This document shows, piece after piece, positions 52,721 to 60,841 of a stretch of DNA of 64,000 bases (the stretch's first letter is position 1; each line of letters begins with the position of its first letter). Source of the DNA: Lysobacter arseniciresistens ZS79 (GTDB taxonomy: Bacteria > Pseudomonadota > Gammaproteobacteria > Xanthomonadales > Xanthomonadaceae); the NCBI RefSeq assembly GCF_000768335.1, contig NZ_AVPT01000007.1, positions 48,162 through 112,161 on the forward strand, in the 5' to 3' direction. Both the position numbers and the translations under genes were made by a program. The notes beneath the pieces were generated by a model. The model saw nothing but the letters and a program-made list of their open reading frames with translations, searched no databases and was not told where the DNA came from.

Positions 52721-54442
52721 GTGCGGCAGGAATTCACCGGGCTGGGAGCATCGCGCGGCAGCGCGCTGGGGCGTGCGCGCGTGCGCCTGCCGCACGTGCT
52801 GGACGTCATCGAGGAGCGCATCGAGGCCGACGCGGTCGCGCCCGAGCTGGCCCGCCTGCACGGCGCCATCGCCAAGGTCCGGGCGGAAATGCACGCCCTG
52901 CGCGAGCGCCTGCACGGCGCGCTGATGCACGAGGTCGGCGAGTTCCTCGACCTGCATGCGCTGCTGCTGGACGACCCCGAGCTGCTGCAGGGCCTGGACG
53001 GCCTGATCCGCGACGACCGCTACAGCGCCGACTACGCCCTGCGGCTGCAGCGCGACCGCATCGCCGCGGTGTTCGAGGCGATGGACGACCCCTACTTCCA
53101 GAGCCGCGTCGACGACGTCGACCAGGTGATCGGACGCATCCACGCCGCCCTGCACCGGCGCGACGAGGTGATGGCCGGCGTCGCCGGCGAGATCCTGGTC
53201 ACCGACAACGTCGCCCCGGCCGAACTGGCGCAACTGCAGGCGCAGGGCGTGGTGGCGATCGTCACCAGCGCCGGCAGCGCGCTGTCGCACAGCGCGATCC
53301 TGGCGCGCAGCCTGCACCTGCCGCTGGTGGTCGGCGCCGTCGGCATCCTGCAGCGGGTCAACGACGGCGACGCGCTGGTGGTCGACGGCGGCACCGGCTG
53401 GGTGGTGCTGGAACCCGCGCCGGACGACCTGCGCCGCCACCGCGAGCGCGAGCGCGTCTACGCCCGCGAGCTGCGTGAACTCAACCGCATGCGCCGCGAG
53501 CCGAACCGCACGCGCGACGGCACCGAGATCGACCTGTACGCCAACGCCGAGTCGCGCGAGGACGTGGCCGAAGCCCACGCACTGGGCGCGACCGGGATCG
53601 GCCTGTACCGCACCGAGTTCCTGTTCCTGCAGCGCATGGAGCTGCCCGACGAGGACGAGCAGTTCCACGCCTACCGCGACGTGATCCTGGGCATGAGCGG
53701 CCGCCCGGTGACGATCCGGATGCTCGACCTGGGCGCCGACAAGGCAGACCGCACCGGCCTGGCGCTGCGCGACGAGCCCAACCCGGCGCTCGGCCTGCGC
53801 GGCGTGCGCCTGTCGCTGGCCCGCCCGGCCCTGCTGGAAACCCAGCTGCGCGCCCTGCTGCGTGCGTCCGGCTACGGGCCGCTGCGGATCCTGCTGCCGA
53901 TGATCAGCAGCCGCGAGGAGGTGCGCACGATGCGCGCGCACATGATGCGGATCGCGCGCGACCTGCGCAGCGAGGGCCACGAGATCGCCGACTACGTCGC
54001 GCTGGGCGCGATGATCGAGATCCCGGCCGCCGCGCTGGCCCTGCCGACCTTCATCGGCGGGGTCGACTTCCTGTCGATCGGCACCAACGACCTGATCCAG
54101 TACCTGCTCGCCGCCGACCGCAACAACGACGCCCTCGGCGAGCTGTACACGCCGCTGCACCCGGCGGTGGTGCGGATGCTGCGCGACCTGATCCGGCTGG
54201 CCCGCGCGCGCAACCGGCCGATCGCGGTGTGCGGCGAGATCGCCGGCGACGCCCGCTTCGCGCCGATGCTGCTGGCGCTCGGGCTGGAGCAGTTCAGCCT
54301 GCACCCCAGCACCCTGCTGGAAGTGCGGCGGACGATCCGCAACTGCGACATCGACCGCCTGCGTGCCAACGCCCCGGCCCTGCTGCGCGCCCGCGAACGG
54401 TCCGACATCGAGCGCTGGATCGAGGCCCAGCGCGGCCATTGA
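52721..54442 (+). CDS. ptsI: Phosphoenolpyruvate-protein phosphotransferase (PTS enzyme I)
   Basis: A 573-residue EI. The phosphohistidine His190 is in ALSHSAILARS, the PEP-binding core has YRTEFLFLQR and LSIGTNDLIQYLLAADRN, and the active-site Cys504 is in AVCGEIAGD. No GAF domain is fused, so it is the sugar-type rather than EI-Ntr form, although the downstream partners here are regulatory. It uses GTG seven bases after the HPr stop. Confidence 0.94.
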   Translation: MRQEFTGLGASRGSALGRARVRLPHVLDVIEERIEADAVAPELARLHGAIAKVRAEMHALRERLHGALMHEVGEFLDLHALLLDDPELLQGLDGLIRDDRYSADYALRLQRDRIAAVFEAMDDPYFQSRVDDVDQVIGRIHAALHRRDEVMAGVAGEILVTDNVAPAELAQLQAQGVVAIVTSAGSALSHSAILARSLHLPLVVGAVGILQRVNDGDALVVDGGTGWVVLEPAPDDLRRHRERERVYARELRELNRMRREPNRTRDGTEIDLYANAESREDVAEAHALGATGIGLYRTEFLFLQRMELPDEDEQFHAYRDVILGMSGRPVTIRMLDLGADKADRTGLALRDEPNPALGLRGVRLSLARPALLETQLRALLRASGYGPLRILLPMISSREEVRTMRAHMMRIARDLRSEGHEIADYVALGAMIEIPAAALALPTFIGGVDFLSIGTNDLIQYLLAADRNNDALGELYTPLHPAVVRMLRDLIRLARARNRPIAVCGEIAGDARFAPMLLALGLEQFSLHPSTLLEVRRTIRNCDIDRLRANAPALLRARERSDIERWIEAQRGH

Positions 54443-54561
54443 TGCGCCGCCCGTCTGGGCATGGCCGGCGCCAATGGCGATAATGCCGCGATGAACACCT
54501 GACGCCGGTCGCATCCGTCACCACGGCTGCGGCCTTCCGCCCGACCCGACCCGGAGTCCGC

Positions 54562-55923
54562 ATGGCCGAGGCCGTCCGCCACGACAAGACCGCGCGCCAG
54601 CTGCGACTGCTCTCCGACGCGCTCGACAGCGGGCGCCTCGGGCCGGTCAAGCGGCTGGTCAACACCCTCTCCCCGGCCGAGATCGGCAACCTGCTGGAGT
54701 CGCTGCCGCACGGCAAGCGCGTGGTGGTGTGGGGCCTGGTCGACCCCGAGGACGACGGCGAGGTGCTGGTCCACGTCGGCGACGAGGTGCGCGAGAGCCT
54801 GCTGGCCGACATGGACCCGGACGAGATCGTCGCCGCGGTCGAGGACCTCGACATCGACGACCTCGCCGACCTGGTCGAGGACCTGCCGGGCACCGTCATC
54901 GACGAAGTGCTCAAGTCGATGGACCGCGACAACCGCGAGCGGCTGGAGCAGGTGCTGTCCTACCCCGAGGACACCGCCGGCCGCCTGATGAACCCCGACG
55001 TGGTGACGGTGCGCGCCGACACCACCGTCGACGTGGTGCTGCGGTACCTGCGCCTGCGCGGCGAGTTGCCCGAGCACACCGACTACCTGTACGTGGTCAG
55101 CCGCCGCCACCAGTACCTGGGCCGGATCGGCCTGGCGCAGCTGCTGACCCACGAGGCCGGCACCCCGATCAACCAGCTGATCGACAGCGAGCAGCCCGCG
55201 TTCGACGTCGACGAGTCCGCCGCCGAGGTCGCCCGCCAGTTCTCCGACCACGACTGGCTGAGCGCGCCGGTGGTGGACGACAACCACGTGCTGCTGGGCC
55301 GCATCACCGTCGACGACGTGGTCGACATCATCCGCGAGCAGGCCGAGCACCAGGCCCTGAGCGCGGCCGGCCTGGACGAGGACGAGGACCTGTTCAGCCC
55401 GGCCCGTCGCGCGTTCCGGCGGCGGCTGGTGTGGCTGGGCATCAACCTGGCGACGGCGTTCATCGCCGCCGGCGTGATCGGCCGGTTCGAGGCCGCCATC
55501 GAGGAGATCGTCGCGCTGGCGATCCTGATGCCGATCGTTGCCGGCATGGGCGGCAACGCCGGCACCCAGGTGCTGGCGCTGATGATCCGCGGCCTCGCGC
55601 TCGGCCAGATCGGCGGCTCCAACGTCAGGATCCTGCTGCGCAAGGAGCTCGGCGTGGCGCTGATCAACGGGCTGGCGCTCGGCATCGGGCTCGGCCTGAT
55701 CGTGCTGCTGTGGTTCCGCGACCCGATGCTGTCGCTGGTGATCGGCACCGCGCTGACCATCAACCTGCTGACGGCCGCGGCCGGCGGCGTGCTGGTGCCG
55801 CTGACCCTCAAGCGGCTCGGCTTCGACCCGGCGCTTGCCGGCGGCGTGGTGCTGACCACCCTGACCGACGTGATGGGTTTCCTCGGGTTCCTCGGGCTGG
55901 CGACGCTGATCCTGCTGCGCTGA
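54562..55923 (+). CDS. mgtE: Magnesium transporter MgtE
   Basis: A 453-residue Mg2+ channel. The cytoplasmic N domain (about 30-130), two CBS domains (about 135-255) and a C-terminal membrane part with five hydrophobic segments including PIVAGMGGNAGTQVLALMIR are present. The cytosolic domains close the pore when Mg2+ is high. It follows ptsI with 119 bases between and is the last core gene before the integron; it is convergent with intI. Confidence 0.93.
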   Translation: MAEAVRHDKTARQLRLLSDALDSGRLGPVKRLVNTLSPAEIGNLLESLPHGKRVVVWGLVDPEDDGEVLVHVGDEVRESLLADMDPDEIVAAVEDLDIDDLADLVEDLPGTVIDEVLKSMDRDNRERLEQVLSYPEDTAGRLMNPDVVTVRADTTVDVVLRYLRLRGELPEHTDYLYVVSRRHQYLGRIGLAQLLTHEAGTPINQLIDSEQPAFDVDESAAEVARQFSDHDWLSAPVVDDNHVLLGRITVDDVVDIIREQAEHQALSAAGLDEDEDLFSPARRAFRRRLVWLGINLATAFIAAGVIGRFEAAIEEIVALAILMPIVAGMGGNAGTQVLALMIRGLALGQIGGSNVRILLRKELGVALINGLALGIGLGLIVLLWFRDPMLSLVIGTALTINLLTAAAGGVLVPLTLKRLGFDPALAGGVVLTTLTDVMGFLGFLGLATLILLR

Positions 55924-55952
55924 CCGGCGGTTGCCCGACACCCTGCCGCCGG
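55924..55952. terminator. Possible hairpin between convergent mgtE and intI
   Basis: CCGGCGG (55924-55930) and CCGCCGG (55946-55952) are inverted repeats in the 33-base gap between the two stop codons. There is no T run; it may limit read-through in either direction. Confidence 0.35.
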
Positions 55953-55956
55953 CCGG

Positions 55957-56994
55957 TCAATCGCGGTCCAGCGGGCTCAGCACCCCGCCCGCACCGCGCC
56001 CGAGGACGTGGGTGTAGATCTGCGTGGTCGCCACGTCCTTGTGGCCGAGCAGCTCCTGCACCGTGCGGATGTCGTGGCCCGACTCCAGCAGGTGGGTCGC
56101 GAACGAATGGCGCAGGGTGTGGCAGGTCGCGGGCTTGTCGATGCCCGCCCGCATCCGCGCGGTCTTGACCGCCCGCTGCAGCACCGCCTCGTCGACGTGA
56201 TGGCGCCGTTTGTTGCCCGAACGCGGGTCCAGCGAGTGCCGCGGCGAGGGAAACACGTACTGCCAGCCGAACTCGCGCCCCGCATTGACGTACTTGCGGG
56301 CGAGCGCGTGCGGCAGATGCACCTCGCCCAGCCCGAGCAGCAGGTCCTGCCCGTGGATCACCCGGACCCGCTCAACCTGCTCGTGCAGGCGCCCGTGCAG
56401 TTTGCGCGGCAGCGGCACGCGCCGGTCCTTGCCACCCTTGCCGTTGCGCACGCAGATCTCGTTGCGGCCGAAGTCGACGTCCTTGACCCGCAGCCGCACA
56501 CACTCCATCAACCGCATCCCCGTCCCGTAGAGCAACGCACCCATCAGCGAGACCTGCCCATCCAGCAGCGCGAGCAGGCGTGTCACCTCGTCGCGCGACA
56601 GCACCACCGGGATCTTCTGCGGCCGCTTGGCCCGCACCACCGACTCCATCCACGGCAGGTCGATCCCCAGCACCTGCCGGTACAGGAACAGCAGCGCGGA
56701 CAGCGCCTGGTTCTGCGTGCTCGCCGCCACGTCGTCCTGTGTCGCCAGCGCCGAGAGGAATGCCTCGACCTCGACGATGCCCATGTCGCGCGGGTGCCGC
56801 CTGCCGTTGGCGACGATGAAACGGCGGATCCAGTACAGATAGACCCGTTCGGTACGCAGGCTGTAATGCTTGAGCCGGCAGCGCTCGCGGACCTGGTCGA
56901 GCAGGCGTGGGGGGCGGGCGCGAGGTTTCGGGGTCGTCGGTGGCCGCGGATCGCGGCGACCGGATAACACCTCATCTTCGGGGTGATAAGACAT
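55957..56994 (-). CDS. intI: Integron integrase IntI (tyrosine recombinase)
   Basis: A 345-residue tyrosine recombinase. The N-terminal SAM-like domain starts at [20 protein letters not shown]. The catalytic residues are Arg in [13 protein letters not shown], Lys in [12 protein letters not shown], His-x-x-Arg in [13 protein letters not shown], His in LLGHKDV and Tyr in TQIYTHV. The extra segment [20 protein letters not shown] is the IntI-specific insertion that handles folded attC. The start at 56994 has GAGGTG at good spacing. No truncation or frameshift is seen, so it should be active. It is transcribed away from the cassettes, as usual. Confidence 0.96.
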   Translation of the reverse strand: MSYHPEDEVLSGRRDPRPPTTPKPRARPPRLLDQVRERCRLKHYSLRTERVYLYWIRRFIVANGRRHPRDMGIVEVEAFLSALATQDDVAASTQNQALSALLFLYRQVLGIDLPWMESVVRAKRPQKIPVVLSRDEVTRLLALLDGQVSLMGALLYGTGMRLMECVRLRVKDVDFGRNEICVRNGKGGKDRRVPLPRKLHGRLHEQVERVRVIHGQDLLLGLGEVHLPHALARKYVNAGREFGWQYVFPSPRHSLDPRSGNKRRHHVDEAVLQRAVKTARMRAGIDKPATCHTLRHSFATHLLESGHDIRTVQELLGHKDVATTQIYTHVLGRGAGGVLSPLDRD

Positions 56995-57152
56995 GACACC
57001 TCACTATTGCTGCGTTTCTCCGGAGTGTCCGGACCCAAGACGTTCGCAGGAAGCGGGCAAGTGGTTGATGTCGTGTAGGATTTGACTGATTGACGACGCC
57101 GGTGGGCCGGCGGACCATCTGATAACACCCCGGTTTGGGGATCTACTAAGTG
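56995..57152. other. attI region and intI/cassette promoter region
   Basis: The 158 bases between the intI start and the first cassette should hold attI, the intI promoter and the cassette promoter Pc. The recombination point is the G of GTTAGAG at 57152, less canonical than the GTTAGGC of most later cassettes. TTGACT at 57082 could be a -35 element, but I see no matching -10 at standard spacing, so Pc is not assigned. Base composition drops sharply just to the right. Confidence 0.7.
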
Positions 57153-57161
57153 TTAGAGGCC

Positions 57162-57644
57162 ATGGAAAAGTTGTCGCGGCTCTTGATTCTAGTAGCGCTA
57201 CTAGTCGGTCCTAGTTTGGCGCTTGCCGGGGAGCTTCTTGTAATTGGCCATGTCGATCTGGTGACAGTCCTGCCAAAGGGACACATTCGCTGCGAGATCC
57301 CATGTCCGCCCGACACGATTTGTGTCTCCAATAGCTGCGGATGCGCTGAAGCAACTATCCAGGCCCAGCAAACCTTGATCGGCACAGCGCCAGACCCCCT
57401 TATCGTCTCGGAGCATTTGGATGAGTGGTGCCGCATCCCAATGCCACCTAATGAGGACTCAATCCTCGTCCATGGCATGCCAGACGGTACCATCCAATGG
57501 AGCTACCTGAGCTCTTCCGGCAACGACAGCCCCCGATTTGAGGTGGATCGCTTCAATTCAATCGGTGGAGTTCAGCTAAACGAGCTACCGGCGGTCGATG
57601 GAGAGGTTGAGCTTGACGCGTTAAAGCGCCGGCTTGGCCTCTAA
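57162..57644 (+). CDS. Cassette 1: secreted cysteine-containing protein, unknown function
   Basis: A 160-residue protein with a clear signal peptide (MEKLSRLLILVALLVGPSLA, then LAGE). The mature N-terminal part has a cluster of six cysteines (CEIPCPPDTICVSNSCGCAE, about residues 48-67), suggesting disulfides, followed by an unremarkable acidic domain. It is nearest to attI and so likely the best transcribed cassette gene. An in-frame GTG at 57150 overlaps the recombination core and is less likely as a start. I do not recognise the family. The stop TAA is the first triplet of the attC. Confidence 0.75.
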   Translation: MEKLSRLLILVALLVGPSLALAGELLVIGHVDLVTVLPKGHIRCEIPCPPDTICVSNSCGCAEATIQAQQTLIGTAPDPLIVSEHLDEWCRIPMPPNEDSILVHGMPDGTIQWSYLSSSGNDSPRFEVDRFNSIGGVQLNELPAVDGEVELDALKRRLGL

Positions 57645-57694
57645 CAATTCATTCAAGCCGACGCCTTCGGCGCGGCTTAACTTAGGCGTTAGGC
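57642..57694 (+). repeat. attC of cassette 1 (short class)
   Basis: 53 bases with arms TTCAAGCCGACGCC and GGCGCGGCTTAA around TTCG, ending in the core GTTAGGC at 57688-57694. The left core (CTCTAAC) is slightly degenerate. Confidence 0.93.
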
Positions 57695-57700
57695 CCTCAA

Positions 57701-58168
57701 ATGGCTAGGTCGGTATCCCCAGAGAAGCTGCGTGAGTACGACGATCTGAAACGGTTCTTCATTCACTGGCAGACGCATCTCAGCTCTTATCGGCCGTACG
57801 CTATAGATCACCCGCACAACCCGATCAACGTGTTGGCCGGCCTCGAGCGTCAGCTTGGCGTCTCACGCGCCTTGGTCGGCCTAAAGCAAGCGGTCAATGA
57901 CATCCTGGAAGGCTGTGAGGATTTCTCCCCGCAGCAAATTGCTAGGGCTGATGTGTCCCTAGCCGAGGCTGGCGCACAAACTCTCACCCAGCTCTGGCAC
58001 AGGCGTTCTCGCCAATACAAGGCCATCTTGCGCCGTGGCCGCCTCCGCGATGAAACGGAGTTCTATCTAGTGTCCTCCATCCTGTCGGACACGGCTTCTC
58101 AAGTGCCATCCAGCGAGAGGGAGAGACTAAGCAGTATGGTGGCCAGCTATGAGTCGCAGCAGGCCTAA
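57701..58168 (+). CDS. Cassette 2: hypothetical cytosolic protein
   Basis: A 155-residue, largely alpha-helical protein without signal or membrane segment. It opens MARSVSPEKLREYDDLKRFF and has helices such as VLAGLERQLGVSRALVGLKQ, an ARADVSLAEAGAQTLTQLW segment and a basic RRSRQYKAILRRGRLRDE stretch that could contact nucleic acid. The ATG is only six bases from the recombination core, typical for cassettes, and the stop lies in the attC left core. The family is not recognised. Confidence 0.7.
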   Translation: MARSVSPEKLREYDDLKRFFIHWQTHLSSYRPYAIDHPHNPINVLAGLERQLGVSRALVGLKQAVNDILEGCEDFSPQQIARADVSLAEAGAQTLTQLWHRRSRQYKAILRRGRLRDETEFYLVSSILSDTASQVPSSERERLSSMVASYESQQA

Positions 58169-58222
58169 CTACTCATTCAAGCCGACGTCGCTCCGCGACG
58201 CGGCTTTGCTCAGGCGTTAGGC
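58163..58222 (+). repeat. attC of cassette 2 (short class)
   Basis: 60 bases from GCCTAAC to GTTAGGC. The stem CCGACGTCGC and GCGACGCGG encloses TCC. The right arm reads CGGCTTTGCTCAGGC, a variant of the usual CGGCTTAACTCAGGC. Confidence 0.92.
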
Positions 58223-58225
58223 CTC

Positions 58226-58567
58226 TTGGAAGCTTCCTTTCGAATTCGGAGACAGGGCTGCAGGCCGTTGTGCGACGCATCGGTAAAGCTGACCGCTGTT
58301 GCCGCGTCCACCTTTTCAGTCACGGCATCTAGTCTCGTTCAAGAGTCTGTTCCGGCCGAGAGACTGAAGTCCGTGCTTGTGGGGGTCTCGGGGGCGTACT
58401 CATCTGTCGATCCAACCCAGGCGCTCGCTATCCTCGTAGTCGAAGTTGCCGACCTTTCTGGCACCACGGACGACATGTTCTTCAGTGCCGCTGCGGCTGG
58501 CGCGACTTATCATCTGCTAGGCTTTCCCGAGCGGGCCCCACCACCTGGCGTTTGGGGTGAGGCCTAA
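58226..58567 (+). CDS. Cassette 3: small hypothetical protein
   Basis: A 113-residue frame starting with TTG four bases after the core. A mildly hydrophobic middle contains SAVAASTFSVTASSLV-like and VGVSGAYSSVDPTQALAIL segments, and the protein ends FPERAPPPGVWGEA with the stop inside the attC left core. There is no ATG start, so the true start is uncertain and the gene could be weakly expressed or decayed. The family is not recognised. Confidence 0.5.
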   Translation: MEASFRIRRQGCRPLCDASVKLTAVAASTFSVTASSLVQESVPAERLKSVLVGVSGAYSSVDPTQALAILVVEVADLSGTTDDMFFSAAAAGATYHLLGFPERAPPPGVWGEA

Positions 58568-58621
58568 CTAATCATTCAAGCCGACGTGCCTTCGGCACGC
58601 GGCTTAACTCAGGCGTTAGCG
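58562..58621 (+). repeat. attC of cassette 3 (short class)
   Basis: 60 bases from GCCTAAC to GTTAGCG, with stem CCGACGTGCC and GGCACGCGG around TTC. The right core departs from GTTRRRY at its last bases. Confidence 0.92.
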
Positions 58622-58624
58622 CTC

Positions 58625-59260
58625 ATGAAAGATGACAAGTACTTGGCGATGACGTCGTCTTTCGTTGCGCGAGCGGAGGAGTTGTTGGCGACGGGCAAGA
58701 AGGCAAACCTATTTTATGCGGCACTTGAAGTGCGCATGGGCATCGAAGCTCGTCTACAGACCTATGTCCACGCTCATGAGGAGATCTCACGGCAGGTTCG
58801 GAACGGCTGGAAAATTTCGGAGTTGTCCAAAACACTCGAGAAGAGCGGTAAATGGGCCACTCTCGTGAGTGAGGTAGAGGTCATCTCACAGGGCACTGGA
58901 GGAAGCCTTTCCAAGCTGCACTATGTCCCGGTCTCTGCAGAGCTCAGGCAGATAGGAGCGAGGCTCGGTGATTTTCTACACTATCGGGAAGGCCCGGTTA
59001 CAAGAGACGAATCTTGGTGGGCGCGAATCTTAGAGACGGTAGAGCGCGGCGTTCGCGATCTGCGCGTATGCGCACAAGCCACCCTCCTAGGCCCGCCTTT
59101 GGTAAATAAGGCTGATGCGAGCAAAGTGGACCTAAAAATGGAGTTCCATCCAGATGATCCTCGATTTGCCGCATTGTCCGCGCTAGCTGAGGGCAATGCG
59201 CGCATCACCCTAAAGGTCAGCTATTTTACGGTTTCCGAGTTCTATGAGCTGAATCGCTAA
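58625..59260 (+). CDS. Cassette 4: hypothetical protein, helical N-terminal half
   Basis: A 211-residue cytosolic protein, the longest in the array. The N-terminal half is helical (FVARAEELLATGKKANLFYA, ALEVRMGIEARLQTYVHAHE) and the region HYVPVSAELRQIGARLGDFL leads into a linker with DESWWARILETVERG. The C-terminal ~60 residues look like a small beta domain (KVDLKMEFHPDDPRF, ARITLKVSYFTVSEF). The HEE and ARL-GDFLHY patterns vaguely recall AbiV/HEPN-like helical proteins, but no RxxxxH motif is clear, so I do not assign it. ATG three bases after the core. Confidence 0.72.
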   Translation: MKDDKYLAMTSSFVARAEELLATGKKANLFYAALEVRMGIEARLQTYVHAHEEISRQVRNGWKISELSKTLEKSGKWATLVSEVEVISQGTGGSLSKLHYVPVSAELRQIGARLGDFLHYREGPVTRDESWWARILETVERGVRDLRVCAQATLLGPPLVNKADASKVDLKMEFHPDDPRFAALSALAEGNARITLKVSYFTVSEFYELNR

Positions 59261-59314
59261 CTATTCGTTCAAGCCGATGCCGCTTCGCGGCACGGCTTAA
59301 CTCAGGTGTTAGGC
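59255..59314 (+). repeat. attC of cassette 4 (short class)
   Basis: 60 bases with stem CCGATGCCGC and GCGGCACGG around TTC and core GTTAGGC at 59308-59314. The left core CGCTAAC is degenerate at its first two positions. Confidence 0.92.
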
Positions 59315-59318
59315 CGCT

Positions 59319-59645
59319 ATGGAAGAACATCGCGTAACTTTGAGAGACGGAGCGGAGGCGATCTTGTATCGCTCGGACTCTGGCTCTTGGGCATGCCCTA
59401 TTTGTGGGAGCGTCGAACTCCCTCGGCAGCCGTACTACAGCGATGGTAGCGCTTCGTTTGATATGTGCAGTTGCGGGTTCGAGTTCGGATACGACGATGA
59501 TCCTGGCGCTTCGCCGGAGGCCGATCCATCGGTTACAGCCAATTGGTCTAAGTGGCGCTCCCGGTTCATGCGTAAGCTTCAAGATCATCCGGGCGCTCTG
59601 GCGCAAGTCGTGAAGCGCTTGCGGTCTATCGGGGTGGTCGCGTGA
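59319..59645 (+). CDS. Cassette 5: small zinc-ribbon protein
   Basis: A 108-residue protein with a CPICG knuckle near residue 26 and a second MCSCGFEFGYDDDP knuckle near residue 50, making a four-cysteine zinc ribbon. A C-terminal helical part (WSKWRSRFMRKLQDHPGAL) follows. The CGFEFGYDD pattern recurs in small uncharacterised proteins of many bacteria; whether it binds nucleic acid or protein is unknown. ATG four bases after the core; the stop TGA lies 13 bases before the attC. Confidence 0.78.
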   Translation: MEEHRVTLRDGAEAILYRSDSGSWACPICGSVELPRQPYYSDGSASFDMCSCGFEFGYDDDPGASPEADPSVTANWSKWRSRFMRKLQDHPGALAQVVKRLRSIGVVA

Positions 59646-59658
59646 TTGCCGGCGCGCG

Positions 59659-59718
59659 GCCTAACAAGTCATTCAAGCCGACGCCGCTTCGCGGCGCGGC
59701 TTAATTCTGGTGTTAGGC
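59659..59718 (+). repeat. attC of cassette 5 (short class)
   Basis: 60 bases from GCCTAAC to GTTAGGC, with a perfect stem CCGACGCCGC and GCGGCGCGG around TTC; the right arm is the TTAATTCTGG variant. Confidence 0.94.
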
Positions 59719-59735
59719 CTCAACAGGTGAGCCCG

Positions 59736-59966
59736 ATGAAGTTTCTGAAACCTGTAGCAATGACTGTCGGCACCGCCATCGCGCTGTACGGAGTGTCACT
59801 TCTAATTGGCCTGTCGGAAGTTTCGATTGGCAAGTTCTCCGCGGGTGCCCGAGACACAAGCAGCGCGTTGCTCATCGCTCTGCTAGGCGTGGCTTTGGCG
59901 CTGTATGGTTGGTTCCACCTGGGCTCAGAGCAAAGCACTGAAAGGTCGCCGACTGATGAGGCCTAA
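59736..59966 (+). CDS. Cassette 6: small two-helix membrane protein
   Basis: A 76-residue protein with two predicted membrane helices (VAMTVGTAIALYGVSLLIGL and LLIALLGVALALYGWFHLG) and a short acidic tail. AGGTGA stands six bases before the ATG, a good ribosome-binding site inside the cassette. The stop is in the attC left core. No family is recognised; small membrane proteins are frequent in integron cassettes. Confidence 0.72.
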   Translation: MKFLKPVAMTVGTAIALYGVSLLIGLSEVSIGKFSAGARDTSSALLIALLGVALALYGWFHLGSEQSTERSPTDEA

Positions 59967-60020
59967 CAATTCATTCAAGCCGAACCCGCTTCGCGGGTCG
60001 GCTTAATTCTGGTGTTAGGC
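59961..60020 (+). repeat. attC of cassette 6 (short class)
   Basis: 60 bases from GCCTAAC to GTTAGGC with stem CCGAACCCGC and GCGGGTCGG around TTC. Confidence 0.94.
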
Positions 60021-60317
60021 CGCTGCTGCTGGTGAGCTCTGCATCGGCTCGTTTCTTCGGACACTCGCGTCGCGGCTGGCAGCGTGACTCGTGCTCATCC
60101 GACGCTGGCTTCGGCGGGTCTCCTTCGGCAACCACGTCGCGCCGGGCGGTCCGTCGCTCCGGCAGGTCGGCTCAATGATTTCGGAGCCATTTTCGGCTGC
60201 ATTTCACCTTGTGGGTTCCGGGTGAGGCGCCGGTCTGCCTGGGCTGGTACTGTTTCGGCGGGTGGCGGAGCTGTGGGGTGTGGTGTTGGCAGGTCTGCCA
60301 GCACCCAAGGCAGCATC
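60021..60317 (+). other. Cassette 7 body: no convincing ORF, possible structured RNA (family member 1)
   Basis: About 297 bases with repeated TTCGG elements. A GTG-initiated frame (60084-60323) exists but its product is low-complexity and Arg/Gly/Ser-rich, unlike a folded protein. The motif GCATCGGCTCGTTTCTTCGG (60041-60060) starts 27 bases after the core. The segments TCGCTCCGGC (about 60153), the TTCGGAGCCATTTTCGG region (60179-60195) and TGCCAGC near the right end all have counterparts in cassette 12 in the same order. This supports a conserved non-coding cassette type. Function unknown. Confidence 0.6.
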
Positions 60318-60436
60318 GCCTAACAGGTCATTCAAGCCGAACCCACTTCGTCCCATTTGCAGGCATAGTCGCTGCTGGGGCTTTGGTTCAATCCCCGGCT
60401 CACGCGTTGTGGGTCGGCTTAATTCCGGTGTTAGGT
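60318..60436 (+). repeat. attC of cassette 7 (long-loop class, 119 bp)
   Basis: GCCTAAC to GTTAGGT. The outer arms (TTCAAGCCGAACCCAC and GTGGGTCGGCTTAATTCC) are the usual attC arms, but about 60 bases of extra sequence fill the apical region. The same class ends cassettes 12 and 13. Confidence 0.9.
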
Positions 60437-60841
60437 GTGGCCCAAGAGCATTGGACATGGCTATTTGGAAAGCTCTCGTCGGCAGTCGGCGTACTTGTCG
60501 CCGGCGAGTCCGACGCACGCAATCGCGTGTTCGTCGCTTCCAAATACCTGCTGCAGATCCCACCGGATGCAGTTCCGCCCGAGTGCCAAGAGGATCTGCG
60601 CTGGATCCGCCACATGCTCACTCGGCATGAGCCAGGGCCATACGACGATTCGGCTGTAGCGGCAACATTTCGCCGTACCCGCAACACAACAGCCAGCAAA
60701 ATTGCCAGCCGTGTGTGGCACGTTTACGCGGTCTACGGCTCGGTCCTTGAGGAACGCAAGGTTCAACGTGCACTGGCTCAACATGGTAAAAAGCCAAAGC
60801 TCGGTGTGGTCGTTGTTCCGCCAAAGGCAAGCCACACCTAA
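60437..60841 (+). CDS. Cassette 8: hypothetical basic protein
   Basis: A 134-residue frame from the GTG at 60437, which directly follows the recombination core. The N-terminal part (EHWTWLFGKLSSAVGVLVAG) is followed by a helical middle with KYLLQIPPDAVPPECQEDLR and a basic C-terminal part ending KKPKLGVVVVPPKASHT. No ATG lies in frame near the start, so the true start is uncertain. No signal peptide or membrane helix is clear, and the family is not recognised. The stop is inside the attC left core. Confidence 0.62.
   Translation: MAQEHWTWLFGKLSSAVGVLVAGESDARNRVFVASKYLLQIPPDAVPPECQEDLRWIRHMLTRHEPGPYDDSAVAATFRRTRNTTASKIASRVWHVYAVYGSVLEERKVQRALAQHGKKPKLGVVVVPPKASHT

Noticed and set aside
57082..57087. 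TTGACT as the -35 box of the cassette promoter
   Set aside because: No -10-like hexamer lies 16-18 bases downstream, so a Pc promoter cannot be claimed.
60084..60323. 79-residue GTG frame in cassette 7
   Set aside because: The composition is Arg/Gly/Ser/Ala-rich without hydrophobic core. It is mentioned in the cassette entry but not called a CDS.
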